Shown one piece after another: positions 53,844-63,044 of a stretch of DNA of 64,000 nucleotides (position 1 is its first letter; each line of letters starts with the position of its first letter). The stretch spans positions 86,085 to 150,084 of the forward strand of contig NZ_JASCQG010000012.1 of the NCBI RefSeq assembly GCF_030005555.1. Reading direction: 5' to 3'. Below the pieces are notes generated by a model that did no database searches, was not told the DNA's origin, and saw only the letters and a list, made by a program, of their open reading frames with translations. The DNA comes from Empedobacter sedimenti (GTDB lineage Bacteria > Bacteroidota > Bacteroidia > Flavobacteriales > Weeksellaceae). A program made the translations under genes and the position numbers.

Positions 53844-55397
53844 ATGAAAAAAGGATTTTATAAAATATTAATCGTCATCATGAGTATTGCGCTCATTGGC
53901 TTAATTATTATTCAGTTTTATTGGTTAAACTTGACTATAAAAACAGGTGAAGAAACATTTAACAACAATGTTTATCAAGCCATGAATAATACGACAGAAA
54001 AGGTTAATAAAAACGAATTAGAAAAGTATTACAAAAAATTTAGTACGCTAAAATCTAATTTAAAATCAAATAAAGATAAGAATCAAGTTGTAACAAACCA
54101 AGTCGTTCGCGACTCTATGGGGGTTACTTACGCTTATATAACTCGTTATGTTGTAGAAAAATCAATGTCTCCCGTTTCAGGAAAATACAATGATAGCTTG
54201 ACGAATGCCAATATTTATTCGCAAGAAAAAGTATTCAAGATCAAGAAAGATTCAGCTTTTAAAGGTATTCCAGAACTTAACTTCGATTTCGAAAAATCAT
54301 TACAAGACGGAACATATACGTTAGAAAGTGCAGCTAGATGGGATGCTGGTACAACACCAATTGATAAACGCGTTAGTATAAAAATGTTGGATTCTATATT
54401 CAAAAGTGAATTAAGAAATCGCGGTATTAATCAAGCAGAGCCTGTTTTAGCAATTCTAAAAAAAGATTCGGCTGTAACCAATGTAAAATCAGAAGATTTT
54501 GATCCAAATAAAATGGATTTTGTCGTTCCTCTTTTTTTAGATAGAAACGATCACGCACAATATTATTTAGCCGCAAATTTTAAAAACAGAAAATTAGCCA
54601 TCATTGCACCAACAGTTCCTGTAATTTCTTTGACATTTATTTTGACAATGATAATAATTACCGTATTTTCATTGTCAATATACTATATGCAGATTCAGCG
54701 TAAAAGTTCTGAGATCAAAACAGATTTCATTAACAATATGACGCATGAGTTTAAAACACCGATTGCGACTATTAATATTGCTTCGGATGCATTACGAAAC
54801 GAAAAAATATACACAGATCCTGAAAAGGTAAAATATTATGCAGATTTAATCAAGCAAGAAAACAAACGAATGAATGCCCATGTAGAAATGGTGTTGAGAA
54901 TGTCGAAGCTTGATCGAAATCAAATGGATATGAATTTTCAGGAAGTCAACTTAAATGGTGTTGTACAAAAAAGTGTTGAGCCGATAAGATTTATTGTCGA
55001 AGAAAGAAATGGTACAATATTTGAAGAATACAACGCAGAACAATCATTTGTAAAAGGGGATCCTTTTCATTTAGAGAATATCGTTATTAATGTATTGGAT
55101 AATGCTCGAAAATACTCGCCAAATGTGCCAGATATTAGAGTAAAAACTTATAACAAGGACCAAAACTTTATGATCGAAATTTCGGATAAAGGAATGGGAA
55201 TGTCTCCAAATGTTCTGAAAAAAATATTTGAACAATTTTATAGAGAAGAAACGGGAAATATACATAATGTAAAAGGTCACGGACTTGGATTAGCTTATGT
55301 AAAGAAAATTGTTCAGCTGCATGGCGGACAAGTTTGGGCAGAAAGCACACCAGGAAAAGGAAGTACTTTTTTCATTAAAATTCCTTTAAAATCATAG
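53844..55397 (+). CDS. Sensor histidine kinase (RprX-like)
   Basis: The 517 residues have TM1 (about 7-28), a periplasmic domain of about 220 residues, TM2 (about 255-280), HisKA with NNMTHEFKTPIATI (phosphorylated His), and HATPase_c with VINVLDNARKYSP (N box), DKGMGMSP (G1) and GHGLGLAYVKKIV (G2). No HAMP domain separates TM2 from HisKA, which fits Bacteroidetes RprX-type kinases. The response-regulator gene starts 4 bp later. The signal is unknown. Confidence 0.93.
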   Translation: MKKGFYKILIVIMSIALIGLIIIQFYWLNLTIKTGEETFNNNVYQAMNNTTEKVNKNELEKYYKKFSTLKSNLKSNKDKNQVVTNQVVRDSMGVTYAYITRYVVEKSMSPVSGKYNDSLTNANIYSQEKVFKIKKDSAFKGIPELNFDFEKSLQDGTYTLESAARWDAGTTPIDKRVSIKMLDSIFKSELRNRGINQAEPVLAILKKDSAVTNVKSEDFDPNKMDFVVPLFLDRNDHAQYYLAANFKNRKLAIIAPTVPVISLTFILTMIIITVFSLSIYYMQIQRKSSEIKTDFINNMTHEFKTPIATINIASDALRNEKIYTDPEKVKYYADLIKQENKRMNAHVEMVLRMSKLDRNQMDMNFQEVNLNGVVQKSVEPIRFIVEERNGTIFEEYNAEQSFVKGDPFHLENIVINVLDNARKYSPNVPDIRVKTYNKDQNFMIEISDKGMGMSPNVLKKIFEQFYREETGNIHNVKGHGLGLAYVKKIVQLHGGQVWAESTPGKGSTFFIKIPLKS

Positions 55398-55401
55398 ATC
55401 A

Positions 55402-56097
55402 ATGAGTGATAAACAAAGATTACTTTTAGTAGAGGACGATCCAAGCTTTGGAAGTGTTTTGAAAGATTATTTAGTCATTAATGACTTTGACGTAACTCAC
55501 GCAATAGACGGTGAAGACGGACTTACAAAATTCAAAGAAAGTGATTATGATTTATGTATCTTAGACGTAATGATGCCTAAAAAGGACGGATTTACATTAG
55601 GTAAAGAAATCAAAGAGTTAAAAAGTGAGCAACCTATCATCTTTTTAACAGCAAAAAATATGCGCGAAGATGTATTAAACGGTTACAAAATTGGAGCTGA
55701 TGATTATGTCTTAAAACCATTTGATTCTGAAGTTTTATTGTACAAAATAAAAGCTGTTTTACAACGTAATTCTGGCGAAGAAGAAAAATTTGAACAAGAA
55801 GATTTCAAAATTGGTAAATTTACTTTCAATGCTAAATTGAGACAATTAATTTACGATGGTAAATCGCAGAAACTTTCGCCAAAAGAAAACGAATTATTAC
55901 GTTTGTTGGCAGTTTACAAAAACGATTTAATGCCTCGTGAAATTGCATTAACACGTATTTGGCATGATGATAATTACTTTACATCGCGCTCTATGGACGT
56001 GTATATTGCAAAATTGCGTAAGTATCTGAAAAAAGATCCTGCTGTTGAAATTGTAAACATCCACGGAGAAGGATTCCGTTTATTGGTACAAGAATAG
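55402..56097 (+). CDS. OmpR-family response regulator (RprY-like)
   Basis: The 231 residues have a receiver domain (LLLVEDDPSFG acidic pair, phosphorylated Asp55 in CILDVMMPKKDG, Thr in FLTAKN, Lys in VLKPF) and a winged-helix DNA-binding domain (about 130-230, LSPKENELLRLL, RSMDVYIAKLRKYL). It acts with the preceding kinase as a two-component system. The target genes are not evident. It is followed by a terminator shared with the convergent acyltransferase gene. Confidence 0.95.
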   Translation: MSDKQRLLLVEDDPSFGSVLKDYLVINDFDVTHAIDGEDGLTKFKESDYDLCILDVMMPKKDGFTLGKEIKELKSEQPIIFLTAKNMREDVLNGYKIGADDYVLKPFDSEVLLYKIKAVLQRNSGEEEKFEQEDFKIGKFTFNAKLRQLIYDGKSQKLSPKENELLRLLAVYKNDLMPREIALTRIWHDDNYFTSRSMDVYIAKLRKYLKKDPAVEIVNIHGEGFRLLVQE

Positions 56098-56124
56098 AAG
56101 TATTACATTCTTTTAAATATAAAA

Positions 56125-56153
56125 AAAACCTCAACTTATGTTGAGGTTTTTTG
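56125..56153. terminator. Bidirectional terminator
   Basis: AAAACCTCAAC pairs with GTTGAGGTTTT around TTAT, with A-rich and T-rich flanks. It overlaps the end of the acyltransferase reading frame. Confidence 0.87.
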
Positions 56154-57203
56154 TTTGTATATTTTTCTAATAAAATTATTTAGTGGCTCTTCTAAATAAG
56201 TATACATCAAAATAGAAATAATATTTAATATAATAAAAAGTAATAATTTATTTGAAGTCAAATAATCATTTATAAAAATTGGAATAAATCCTTTATGAAT
56301 TAGATAAAATATATAAGAACTTTTTCCTAAAAGAACCATGTATTTTGAAGACAGAAATTTTTGGATAATAGTTTGTTCATTAATTAATCCCCATAACAAA
56401 GGAAGTATACCAAACAATGACAATCCAATCAATTCAATACTTCTGGCAATATCCGATTTAAAATTAATATAAGGTTTAAGAAATTGGATAAAAGACACAT
56501 AGATGACTAGCATTAATAATCCAAAATAAGTTACCCACTTGTACTTAAATTCTAATGATTTATTTTTGATAAATATTGCTAAAAAAATACCTGCAAAAAA
56601 TTCAAAAATAAATACGTAAATATTAGATTGTAAAAAGCCCCATGTATTACTTTCAAAATTAAAGATAGTTTTAAGAGACATTCCAAAAAGTAGAACAATA
56701 AAAGGTAATATGAACAACCATTTTTTAGATTTCTTGATTAATAAAAAATAAAAGGGTGCAGTAAAATAAAATAATTCTTCGAGCGTTAATGTCCATCCTT
56801 GCGGAACTCCACTTAAAAAATACTTTGTAAAAAGTGCTTTTAACATTGTAATAGACAAAACAAATTCAGTTGTAGTATCAATATTCCACTCAAGAGCTTT
56901 AATATAACCAACTAAAAACACCAATATCGTCATCAAAAAATACATAGGATAAATCCGAGCAAATCTATTTACCATATATTGTTTAAAATCAATTTTTACT
57001 TGATCAAAATATCGATAAGTGATTAGAAAACCACTAAGAACAAAAAATAAATCAACTCCAAAATGAAACTCTCCTACAATGTTTTTTATAAAAATTGGAA
57101 ATTTAGAATTATTAAAAGGAAAAAAATGGTAAATAAAGATAATCCAAGCTGCTATTGCTCGATAACCTGTCAATGCAGGAAAAAATAATTTATTGTTTTT
57201 CAT
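56136..57203 (-). CDS. Acyltransferase-3 family membrane protein (OafA-like)
   Basis: The 355 residues form about ten membrane helices and have the family motifs GYRAIAAWIIFIYHFFPF (with the conserved His) and FGVDLFFVLSGFLI, then MVNRFARIYPMYF. These enzymes O-acetylate sugars on lipid-linked or surface polysaccharides. It is the last gene of a minus-strand cluster with glycosyltransferases, 4 bp from the one upstream. Confidence 0.9.
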   Translation of the reverse strand: MKNNKLFFPALTGYRAIAAWIIFIYHFFPFNNSKFPIFIKNIVGEFHFGVDLFFVLSGFLITYRYFDQVKIDFKQYMVNRFARIYPMYFLMTILVFLVGYIKALEWNIDTTTEFVLSITMLKALFTKYFLSGVPQGWTLTLEELFYFTAPFYFLLIKKSKKWLFILPFIVLLFGMSLKTIFNFESNTWGFLQSNIYVFIFEFFAGIFLAIFIKNKSLEFKYKWVTYFGLLMLVIYVSFIQFLKPYINFKSDIARSIELIGLSLFGILPLLWGLINEQTIIQKFLSSKYMVLLGKSSYIFYLIHKGFIPIFINDYLTSNKLLLFIILNIISILMYTYLEEPLNNFIRKIYKQKTST

Positions 57204-57207
57204 AATT

Positions 57208-58233
57208 TTATTCCACTTCCGCTCCTAAATTTTTGTATTGTTGGCGAAATTTTTCAGCCCATTTAAACCATTCATCATATTGTGCATCAGGATGATTTTC
57301 TTTATCTAAAAAAAACTTAATATAATCATCTGAAAAATCTTTTGGATAATTTTCCATAGAATCAAATGCACCATACAACCAAGCTTCATTTAATATAAAA
57401 TTCATTCTATTCACATCAAAATGATTTCCGTATTCGTGATAAGAACCAGTTGCAGATGATTTAAATGTAGTTTTCAGAACTTCTAGAGTAGTTCTTGCAA
57501 AAACAGCTTTTTTATTTTGATGATACCAAGCTGCTGCATTTCGTAACTGTTGTTTTTCGTCTACTTTCCCTTTTGCATCCTCCCAAATAGAAATCCAGTA
57601 GTCTTTTTGATACAATCCCATCATAATAGAATTTAAAGTCCAATATTTATGTTTAGTTTGATTATCAACAATTCCTAATTTGTACAAAATTGTGAAGAAT
57701 TTATATTTATTATATATAAATAAATTCATCACAAATTTGTTAGAAGTAAATAACGATTTCGGAATTACAGAATTTATTTGATCACTTAATTCTGAAACAT
57801 TACAGAATTTATCGTCAGAAAAATTACCTAACCAACCTAATTTTAATAATGGAATCGAGAAGGATTTCATCTCATTTACAATCTCATCAATATTAATCGG
57901 TTTTGTAAACCAAACATCATCTTCTATTACCAAAACGTAATCTGACGAAGATTTAACTTCACTAAACCATAATTCGGTTGGAATCTTAAATCCGTCTATT
58001 TTATTACCCTTCAAAATATTATCTTCAATAGCTTTTATTTTTTCTTGATATTGACTCGAAGTAATAATTTTAGCATTTGGAAATTTTGATTTAATAACTT
58101 CTAAATATTTTTTGGGAGTACCATCATCCAGAACTTTTATCTCAAAATTTCCTTTAACACATGTATAAATTGAATGTAAACAACGTTCCAAATAATAAGG
58201 ACGATTGAAAGATTTGATAATTATTGAGGTCAT
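57208..58233 (-). CDS. GT-A-fold glycosyltransferase-like protein
   Basis: The 341 residues begin MTSIIIKSFNRPYYLERCLHSI, with VLDDGTPKKY and a DXD-like VIEDDVWFTKP at about residue 100, so this is a GT2-type nucleotide-sugar fold. The second half (after 150) has no familiar motif and is rich in Trp and Tyr. The start overlaps the upstream GT2 gene by 4 bp. Donor and acceptor are unknown. Confidence 0.8.
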   Translation of the reverse strand: MTSIIIKSFNRPYYLERCLHSIYTCVKGNFEIKVLDDGTPKKYLEVIKSKFPNAKIITSSQYQEKIKAIEDNILKGNKIDGFKIPTELWFSEVKSSSDYVLVIEDDVWFTKPINIDEIVNEMKSFSIPLLKLGWLGNFSDDKFCNVSELSDQINSVIPKSLFTSNKFVMNLFIYNKYKFFTILYKLGIVDNQTKHKYWTLNSIMMGLYQKDYWISIWEDAKGKVDEKQQLRNAAAWYHQNKKAVFARTTLEVLKTTFKSSATGSYHEYGNHFDVNRMNFILNEAWLYGAFDSMENYPKDFSDDYIKFFLDKENHPDAQYDEWFKWAEKFRQQYKNLGAEVE

Positions 58234-59039
58234 GATAGTTTTCGAATAATTTTTTTAAAAAAAGTATTTTCATTTTTAAAAATGAATTGAGGCAAATTTT
58301 CGATAGAATTAACATCTTTCCCGTAAAGTTTGGTGATTTTTCTTCTGCTACAAGTGTCTAATAGCACTTTATGCCAATCCTCTTTTTGTTGTTTAGATTT
58401 ACTTTTATTTTGAGAAATTCCATTTTCATGAATTCTGTAATAATATTGAAATGAATTAATAAAATGAAAACTTCCTAATTCATATAATTTCAAATATAAA
58501 TCTTGATCTTCTGAAATAATTAAACTTGCATTAATTCCTTCAGTTTTATTATAAACTTCTTTTTTGAAAGTGAAAAAATGCGCTACCTCAAAATTTACAT
58601 TAAAAAAAGTTTTTAAACCATTCTTTATTTTTTTTGAAAATTTAAAATCTCCTATTTCATTAGAATCTTTATCAATTAATTTAATTTTAGAATATGTCGC
58701 AATACATTTTGTTTCTAATTGATAAGCAGCAACAACTTCTTCTAAAGCAGTTGAAGAAAGCAAATCATCAGGATCTAAAAAGCCACAAATCTCTCCAGAA
58801 GCTTCTTCTATACATCTTCGCTTTGTAAATCCGACTTTCTTATTCTCTGTATTTCGAAATAATTTAATTCTTAAATCAGATTGCGATAAGTTTACTAATT
58901 TTTGAAATGAATCATCTGTAGAACAATCATCTACTATAATAATTTCATGATCTTGATACGTCTGATTCTTTATAGACGTATAACATTCTTGGAAAAATTC
59001 CCAATTGTTATAATGCGCTATGAGTATAGAAAATAACAT
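58230..59039 (-). CDS. Family 2 glycosyltransferase
   Basis: This 269-residue GT-A enzyme has LFSILIAHYNNWEFFQECYTSI, VDDCSTDDS and the DXD in GFLDPDDLL. ISEDQDLYLKLYEL supplies the usual ED catalytic site. It lies 1 bp after the acetyltransferase gene. The sugar is unknown. Confidence 0.89.
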   Translation of the reverse strand: MLFSILIAHYNNWEFFQECYTSIKNQTYQDHEIIIVDDCSTDDSFQKLVNLSQSDLRIKLFRNTENKKVGFTKRRCIEEASGEICGFLDPDDLLSSTALEEVVAAYQLETKCIATYSKIKLIDKDSNEIGDFKFSKKIKNGLKTFFNVNFEVAHFFTFKKEVYNKTEGINASLIISEDQDLYLKLYELGSFHFINSFQYYYRIHENGISQNKSKSKQQKEDWHKVLLDTCSRRKITKLYGKDVNSIENLPQFIFKNENTFFKKIIRKLS

Positions 59040-59040
59040 A

Positions 59041-59583
59041 TTAGATTGATTTTAGAATTTGTTCTTGTTTATTGATAATAATAGAATTTGAAGGTATATC
59101 TTTATGTATAACACATCCTGCTCCAATAATTACATTATCTCCAATAGTTACACCTTTCAGTACAACAACATTACTCCCTAACCAACAATTTTTACCAATA
59201 CTTATTGGTCCAGTTGTAAAATCTTGATGAAAAACTTGATCATTCCTATATTTATGATTATGGTCGTATAGTTTAACATTTTCACCAAATAATGTATTTT
59301 CGCCGATATCTATAGACTCTAAACAATTAATGGAGCAATAATTATTTAAGAAAACTTTATTACCAATACTAATTGTAGCATTTTTACCTAAGACAAAATT
59401 AAAATTATTTCTAATCTCTACATTTTCTTTTATAATACCTTTTGAACTTGGATGAATTATAAAAGTTGTAAAATTTCCTAATCTTAAACTTTTATCAAAT
59501 GAAATATTACTATTAGATAAAAATCTAATTTTATTTAATTTCAACTGAATTTTGTAAATTAAATGAGCTATAAAATTATACAT
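59041..59583 (-). CDS. Hexapeptide-repeat acetyltransferase (LbetaH)
   Basis: The 180 residues are mostly left-handed beta-helix repeats (IGENTLFGENVKLYDHNHKY, ISIGKNCWLGSNVVVLKGVTIGDNVIIGAGCVIHKDIP). His residues in YDHNHKY fit the catalytic His of maltose- or galactoside-acetyltransferase-like enzymes. It should acetylate a sugar of the second polysaccharide. A good -7 box lies 22 bp upstream. Confidence 0.87.
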   Translation of the reverse strand: MYNFIAHLIYKIQLKLNKIRFLSNSNISFDKSLRLGNFTTFIIHPSSKGIIKENVEIRNNFNFVLGKNATISIGNKVFLNNYCSINCLESIDIGENTLFGENVKLYDHNHKYRNDQVFHQDFTTGPISIGKNCWLGSNVVVLKGVTIGDNVIIGAGCVIHKDIPSNSIIINKQEQILKSI

Positions 59584-59604
59584 AATAGTTTTAAGTTTGC
59601 TTTA

Positions 59605-59612
59605 CAAATATA
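59605..59612 (-). promoter_or_regulatory. Promoter of the 59583-56136 gene cluster, -7 box TATATTTG
   Basis: A perfect TAnnTTTG element lies 22 bp before the acetyltransferase start, in the divergent 109-bp gap. Confidence 0.55.
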
Positions 59613-59652
59613 ATAAGTTGTATTTTAACACTTAATAATTAATATATATTAT

Positions 59653-59660
59653 TAAATTTG
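59653..59660 (+). promoter_or_regulatory. Promoter of the plus-strand GT2 gene, -7 box TAAATTTG
   Basis: A perfect TAnnTTTG element lies 33 bp before the TTG start of the GT2 gene. Confidence 0.5.
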
Positions 59661-59692
59661 TTTTACAAAATAAACTATCCAAATCTAAAAGT

Positions 59693-60700
59693 TTGATTTC
59701 AAATCCCCCTCTAATTAGCATAAATATTCCTGTTTTTAAGTGTGAAGATTATATCTATAGATGTTTAGAATCTGTTATTAATCAAACTTATCAAAACATC
59801 GAAATAATTTTAGTAAACGATTGTACTCTTGACAATAGTATCGCAATTATTGAAGATTTTATTCAAAAACATAAAGATTTCGACATTAAACTAATCCATC
59901 ACAAAGAAAATGGAGGTTTATCTGTTGTTCGAAACACGGGAATTGAAAATTCGAAAGGAGAATATATTTATTTTTTAGACAGTGATGACGATATCACAAA
60001 TGATTGTATAGAAAAATTAGTAGAAAATGTTTTAGAAAATAAAACAGAAATGGTAATTGCTCAAAATCGTTGGATTAATACTTTTGATGGTTCAACAAAA
60101 GATTTTGGCTTTGCTACAGATTTTTCAAATCTTATTTACTCTGATAATCTTTCAATTTTCAAAGCATATTGTCAAGGTTCTTTTCCTGTTTCGTCTTGGA
60201 ATAAATTAGTCAAACTTAGCTTTATTAAAGAAAATGAAATTTATTTCGTACCAGGGTTATATGCGCAAGATGAATTGTGGATGTTTCATGTTATGGAAAA
60301 AATCGGTTCCCTTTCTATCTTAAAAGACATAACATACAATTATTATTTGCATGCTAATTCCGTAGTATTTAATCGCACAAAAAAGAATTCAGAAAATCAT
60401 CAAACTATCTTGGAATGGATTACAAAATCCTATCATCAAACAGAAAGTGATGCAAGAAAAAAACTAATAAGAGGTTGGATTGTAGATTACAAAAAGACTA
60501 TTTTGCAAATGCAATGGAAGGTTTTGAAAGACAAAGAGTATTTCGTAACTAATTATAAACGTATGAAAAAAGCACCATCTCTCAGTTTGGCAGATTACTT
60601 TTCGAATGAGTTTACAAAAAAACAAAAAAAGGAAAATTTATTATTAAATCTTCCTCCTGCAATTGGTTTTAGAATTTTTAAGAAACGTTATGAAGGATAA
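59693..60700 (+). CDS. Family 2 glycosyltransferase with TTG start
   Basis: This 335-residue GT-A enzyme has ISINIPVFKCEDYIYRCLESV, VNDCTLDNS, GGLSVVRNTG and the DXD in FLDSDDDI. The catalytic-loop motif is AQDELWMF. The start codon is TTG (59693), the only plausible start before the conserved first strand. It is the only plus-strand gene of the second polysaccharide locus, and its end overlaps the end of a minus-strand gene by 13 bp. Confidence 0.88.
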   Translation: MISNPPLISINIPVFKCEDYIYRCLESVINQTYQNIEIILVNDCTLDNSIAIIEDFIQKHKDFDIKLIHHKENGGLSVVRNTGIENSKGEYIYFLDSDDDITNDCIEKLVENVLENKTEMVIAQNRWINTFDGSTKDFGFATDFSNLIYSDNLSIFKAYCQGSFPVSSWNKLVKLSFIKENEIYFVPGLYAQDELWMFHVMEKIGSLSILKDITYNYYLHANSVVFNRTKKNSENHQTILEWITKSYHQTESDARKKLIRGWIVDYKKTILQMQWKVLKDKEYFVTNYKRMKKAPSLSLADYFSNEFTKKQKKENLLLNLPPAIGFRIFKKRYEG

Positions 60701-61362
60701 TATTTATTGATAATATTTTCTAAGTAATTCTCCTTATTGGTTAATTCAAAGTCATAATCTAATTCATGAATATCAATTGAATAATGTTCTCCTTTATTCT
60801 CTATTATTTTCCTAGCAGTTTTAGAATAGTTTTTTTCTAACGCTTCAATTATTTCAGGAATATTGAAATTCTCAACATAAGCAACATTCACGATTTTATT
60901 CCAATCTTTAGACTCTATATATTTCAGCGTAATATTTTTCACATCCTCCACATCAATCAAATTACGTGTGGCGTGTTGATGAATATTTAGCTCTTGTTTA
61001 TTTATGATTTGTCTTGACAAATAATTCATGAGCAAATTTGGATTACCTCCTTTACCTACTGCATTACTTACTCTCAAAATAAGATAATATTTAGCTTTTT
61101 GTTTAATTAACTCTTCAATGTGTAATTTATGGAGTACATACGGTGAATTATATTTCGATGAATCATAAATAGAGCATGTACTGAAATAAACAAACAATTG
61201 CTCTGGATTATTTATTAATGTTTGCTCAACCAAATTTTGTTCACGAAGAAACTCTTCTATTCTTGTTTCTGAAGAGTTTGAAACGCCGGAAGCAAAAATA
61301 ACAACGTCATTTTTATCAACATCTGTAAATTGCGATGCTATTAAACCTCTACCTATTATCAT
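60688..61362 (-). CDS. NAD-dependent epimerase/dehydratase-like protein (short)
   Basis: The 224 residues are an extended SDR: a shortened dinucleotide loop (MIIGRGLIASQF), FSTCSIYDSS (Ser) and YVLHK (Tyr and Lys of the active site), then ILRVSNAVGKGGNPNLLMNYL and RNLIDVEDV. It is shorter than normal epimerases (about 310), lacking much of the substrate domain. It probably acts on a nucleotide-sugar of this locus. It overlaps the upstream gene by 14 bp. Confidence 0.75.
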   Translation of the reverse strand: MIIGRGLIASQFTDVDKNDVVIFASGVSNSSETRIEEFLREQNLVEQTLINNPEQLFVYFSTCSIYDSSKYNSPYVLHKLHIEELIKQKAKYYLILRVSNAVGKGGNPNLLMNYLSRQIINKQELNIHQHATRNLIDVEDVKNITLKYIESKDWNKIVNVAYVENFNIPEIIEALEKNYSKTARKIIENKGEHYSIDIHELDYDFELTNKENYLENIINKYYPS

Positions 61363-62221
61363 TATAATATTCTTTTATACTTTTATGTCCGACATGTAAA
61401 ATCACTTCATTTCCAATTCCTTCATTTCCGTCACAAACACACCATTGTTTTGGTAAAATATACGGATAGACACCTGTTTGCCATGCTGTTTTCCACATTA
61501 CTAATGATGCACGAGAAGGATCATTTTTCATAACATCTGCACAAGTTTTATAAAACAATTGCCCTCTTTCATCACTTTGCCACAAAGTCATCGGACTTTG
61601 ATTATAAGAATGACCCATACCTAAAGAATCGTCAATTATTTCTTGTGTGTCTTTAGATATTTGCATGTCATTACGTAATAATTGTCGATCGTTATAAGGC
61701 ACACAAAATCCAAATTTCTGAGTTAGATGTATCAAAGCAACTATATCTGACGAAACTATTTGCATATCACTATCTAATATACACTTAAAATCAGCTTTAG
61801 AATTTACCAAAGCCATAAATTTATAATAATCCGCAGTACGATAACCATACCTCGGGTGGCTCGCATCTCCAACAGGTGATGATACTTTTATTAACTCTAC
61901 GCCATCAATCTCTAAATCAAAATCACTATAAACTGTATATTTTGCGTTGGGAAAATATCGTTTTAGTGTTTTTAAAGAAGGATCTAATCTACTTTCTTCA
62001 TCAAAAGAAACTCCGCCACCATTCGTGCGATTCTCTCCAAATTCAGCAAACAAAAACTCAATAGTAATAGAATCTAAAAATTGTTGTTTTTCCTCCGAAA
62101 ATTCTTCATTATTATAAACAACATCCTTCTTTGGTATATATTTTATTGCATTTGCTTTTCCTAACAAAACTGCAATGGCATCTTTTAATCTTTGCATAAA
62201 ATTATTCAAAGTTAAATTCAT
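61349..62221 (-). CDS. Predicted GT-A glycosyltransferase of unknown family
   Basis: I do not recognise the family. The 290 residues have a GT-A-like core: KYTVYSDFDLEI (strand and Asp), then YKFMALVNSKADFKCILDSDMQIVSSD with a DXD-like DSD. Later blocks are WCVCDGNEGIGNEVILHVGHKS. Two starts are possible, 62221 (20-bp overlap with the GT11-like gene) and an in-frame ATG at 62197. A sugar-transfer role is inferred from the fold-like pattern and its neighbours. Confidence 0.6.
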   Translation of the reverse strand: MNLTLNNFMQRLKDAIAVLLGKANAIKYIPKKDVVYNNEEFSEEKQQFLDSITIEFLFAEFGENRTNGGGVSFDEESRLDPSLKTLKRYFPNAKYTVYSDFDLEIDGVELIKVSSPVGDASHPRYGYRTADYYKFMALVNSKADFKCILDSDMQIVSSDIVALIHLTQKFGFCVPYNDRQLLRNDMQISKDTQEIIDDSLGMGHSYNQSPMTLWQSDERGQLFYKTCADVMKNDPSRASLVMWKTAWQTGVYPYILPKQWCVCDGNEGIGNEVILHVGHKSIKEYYNDNR

Positions 62222-63044
62222 TTTTCTTCACAATTATCCATTTCGGATTTAACTGATAAGCAATTTCTTCTTTTACTGATCTTGAATGAAAAGCTGGAGC
62301 TATTGTATTATAACCTCCATTTATTCTGTTCGAAATATATCCTCCCCAATAAGAAAAAGTAGAGTTTGAGATAATCAAATTTTGAGATAAGGAAATCCCA
62401 ATTAAACACACAAAAGCATCATTATAATCATCCGAAATTATTAATTCGTCAGTATGTCTATTTAAAAAAGTTAAATGCTTTCTGCACCAATTTTGATCGT
62501 CTGAGATAACAATAATTTTATTGTATTTTTTTAATGAAAATTGAGTTGAATTATTAAAAATAAATTCTACATATTCTATTTGATTAAATCCGTACTTACT
62601 TTCATGTACAGAACCATAATAATCTCCAATTCTTAAGTTAAGAACCAAATCATCAGAGTTAAATTTTACTGACTTAGCCTTAAGAATTTCTGGTTTCACA
62701 AAAACATCTATAAAACTATTCAATTCTTCTTCATTAAAATCATCTCCAAATCTCTGATAAAAACTATAGTCCTTTTTTTTTATATCAAGCAACTTTAATT
62801 CTGATTCATTTTTAACTAATTTTCTTAACATTGGAAATTTAATTAACCATTCTTTTAAATTATCATCTTCCAAAAGGTAATAATTTTTAAAGACTGTTTT
62901 TTTATTTTCAAGATTACAATGAAGTAAATAATATAGATGATTACCTAATCGAATATTATTAGGAGCAATTAATACAACAGATTGCTTTCTAAACAATAAA
63001 AAATTAAGCGCTATTTTAATAAAATTAATACATTTTTTAATCAA
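62202..63044 (-). CDS. GT11-like (alpha-1,2-fucosyltransferase-type) glycosyltransferase
   Basis: The 280 residues have the GT11-style donor motif LRIGDYYGS (like HxRRGDY, with His missing) at about residue 136 and the C-terminal IISNSTFSYWGGYIS block. An N-terminal NNIRLGNHLYYLLH replaces the usual GGLGNQLFQY. These are features of GDP-fucose-using GT-B enzymes, in a divergent form. The gene overlaps its upstream neighbour by 4 bp. No GDP-fucose synthesis gene is in the window. Confidence 0.7.
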   Translation of the reverse strand: MIKKCINFIKIALNFLLFRKQSVVLIAPNNIRLGNHLYYLLHCNLENKKTVFKNYYLLEDDNLKEWLIKFPMLRKLVKNESELKLLDIKKKDYSFYQRFGDDFNEEELNSFIDVFVKPEILKAKSVKFNSDDLVLNLRIGDYYGSVHESKYGFNQIEYVEFIFNNSTQFSLKKYNKIIVISDDQNWCRKHLTFLNRHTDELIISDDYNDAFVCLIGISLSQNLIISNSTFSYWGGYISNRINGGYNTIAPAFHSRSVKEEIAYQLNPKWIIVKKNEFNFE

